A DNA stretch of 64,000 bases. Source: Thereva unica (taxonomy: Eukaryota > Arthropoda > Insecta > Diptera > Therevidae). Of the stretch, positions 63,464 through 64,000 are shown one piece after another. A model generated the notes under the pieces. The model worked only from the letters and a program-made list of their open reading frames with translations. It was not told the origin of the DNA and did no database searches. The position numbers and the translations under genes were made by a program. The first letter of the stretch is position 1, and every line of letters starts with the position of its first letter. The stretch lies in the NCBI GenBank assembly GCA_949987705.1, contig OX465281.1, positions 172,622,516 through 172,686,515 of the forward strand, given 5' to 3'.

Positions 63464-64000
63464 CTATATGTTGCCTTTTAGTCCAATTTGTTTGCGAAGC
63501 ATTTCAAAACGAGCTCGCTCTAGAGGCTTAGTCAGAAGATCAGCAAGTTGTTTGTCTCCATCGATGTGTTCGAGTCCAATACTTCCATTTAGAAAACTTT
63601 ATCGAACATAAAAGTGTCGAATTTCAATATGTTTTGACTTTTTATGGTACTCTGGATTCTTTGCTAGTTTAACTGCACTTGCATTGTCTATGTATAGAGT
63701 TGGTGTCAGTTTATTGTTTCCCATTAACTCCGACAAGAGGCGTTTTAACCACACCAATTCTTTCGCTCCTTCACTTGCTGCAACAATTTCCGACTCTGTA
63801 GTAGAGAGCGCGACTGTTTTTTGTAGTTGACTAGTCCAGGATATTGCGCCACCAGATAGCATTGCTACAATGCCAGTTGTTAATCGTCTAGTTAAAACAT
63901 CTCCTCCATAGTCAGCATCACTAAATACTTTTAGTTGTTCACCATTCGCCTGATACCTGATGCAGTAATTGCTGGTTCCTCGTAGATACCTGAAGATGCG
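63464..64000 (-). pseudogene. pol: Copia Pol C-terminus (RNase H), runs off the window
   Basis: From the right edge: Y-L-R-G-T-S-N-Y-C, F-S-D-A-D-Y-G-G-D, S-G-G-A-I-S-W-T-S, L-S-T-T-E-S-E-I-V-A-A-S, Y-I-D-N-A-S-A-V, K-H-I-E-I-R-H-F-Y-V-R. These are the Ty1/Copia RNase H and the conserved tail. A TAA at 63599-63601 interrupts; the same frame then goes on with G-D-K-Q-L-A-D-L-L-T-K-P-L to a stop at 63464. Two small compensating indels at 63590-63602 explain the stop. Confidence 0.88.

Overview
The window looks like a piece of an arthropod, most likely insect, nuclear genome. It is AT-rich, has spliced GT-AG genes, and carries Gypsy, Copia, Penelope, jockey/CR1-like LINE, Helitron/Helentron, Harbinger, Tc1/mariner and hAT elements typical of insects. 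I found no host gene, rRNA or canonical tRNA that I can defend. Almost everything recognisable is mobile DNA, mostly broken and nested. Species cannot be read from the sequence.

Layout. 1-9.3 kb: a decayed LINE holds two small inverted-repeat elements, and one of these was hit by a young, complete Gypsy element (956-6624, minus; CGAAT target duplication; LTRs differing at four sites plus one 4-bp indel). 9.3-15.7 kb: a second Gypsy family (A) on plus, its gag split by a 4.1-kb insertion that carries a long palindrome and a Helentron-like fragment. 15.9-23.3 kb: an old Helitron (H3, minus) with cysteine-protease-like, HUH Rep and PIF1-helicase segments, split by a 3.3-kb LINE (J1) and by a 66-bp poly(A) insertion. 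23.4-25.5 kb: 121-bp tandem repeats, three tRNA-like Pol III boxes and a TIR element.

25.5-43.1 kb: one Helitron gene (H1, minus) in four pieces. Three later insertions separate them, each with a target duplication: a Harbinger (TTA), a 4.5-kb TIR element (CTAGAAG) and a 5'-truncated LINE (17 bp). The Harbinger has a transposase on plus and a spliced MADF gene on minus. The MADF intron contains a Penelope-like element with an intact 826-codon RT/GIY-YIG ORF and a hammerhead-ribozyme-like motif; a TIR element sits in its 3' part and a foldback element sits in that.

44.2-50.2 kb: inverted repeats surround a scrambled Helentron fragment interrupted by a deleted mariner, and a Tc element lies in one repeat arm. 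51.7-64 kb: Gypsy A-family fragments B (plus) and C (minus). C carries a second LINE copy (J2) joined in frame to its protease-RT ORF, and J2 is itself hit by a hAT MITE with TTCCCGAT duplications. The right end holds another Gypsy fragment and the 3' end of a Copia element running off the window.

The genes do not form a pathway. The biology is serial transposition, and the target duplications give a relative order of insertions.
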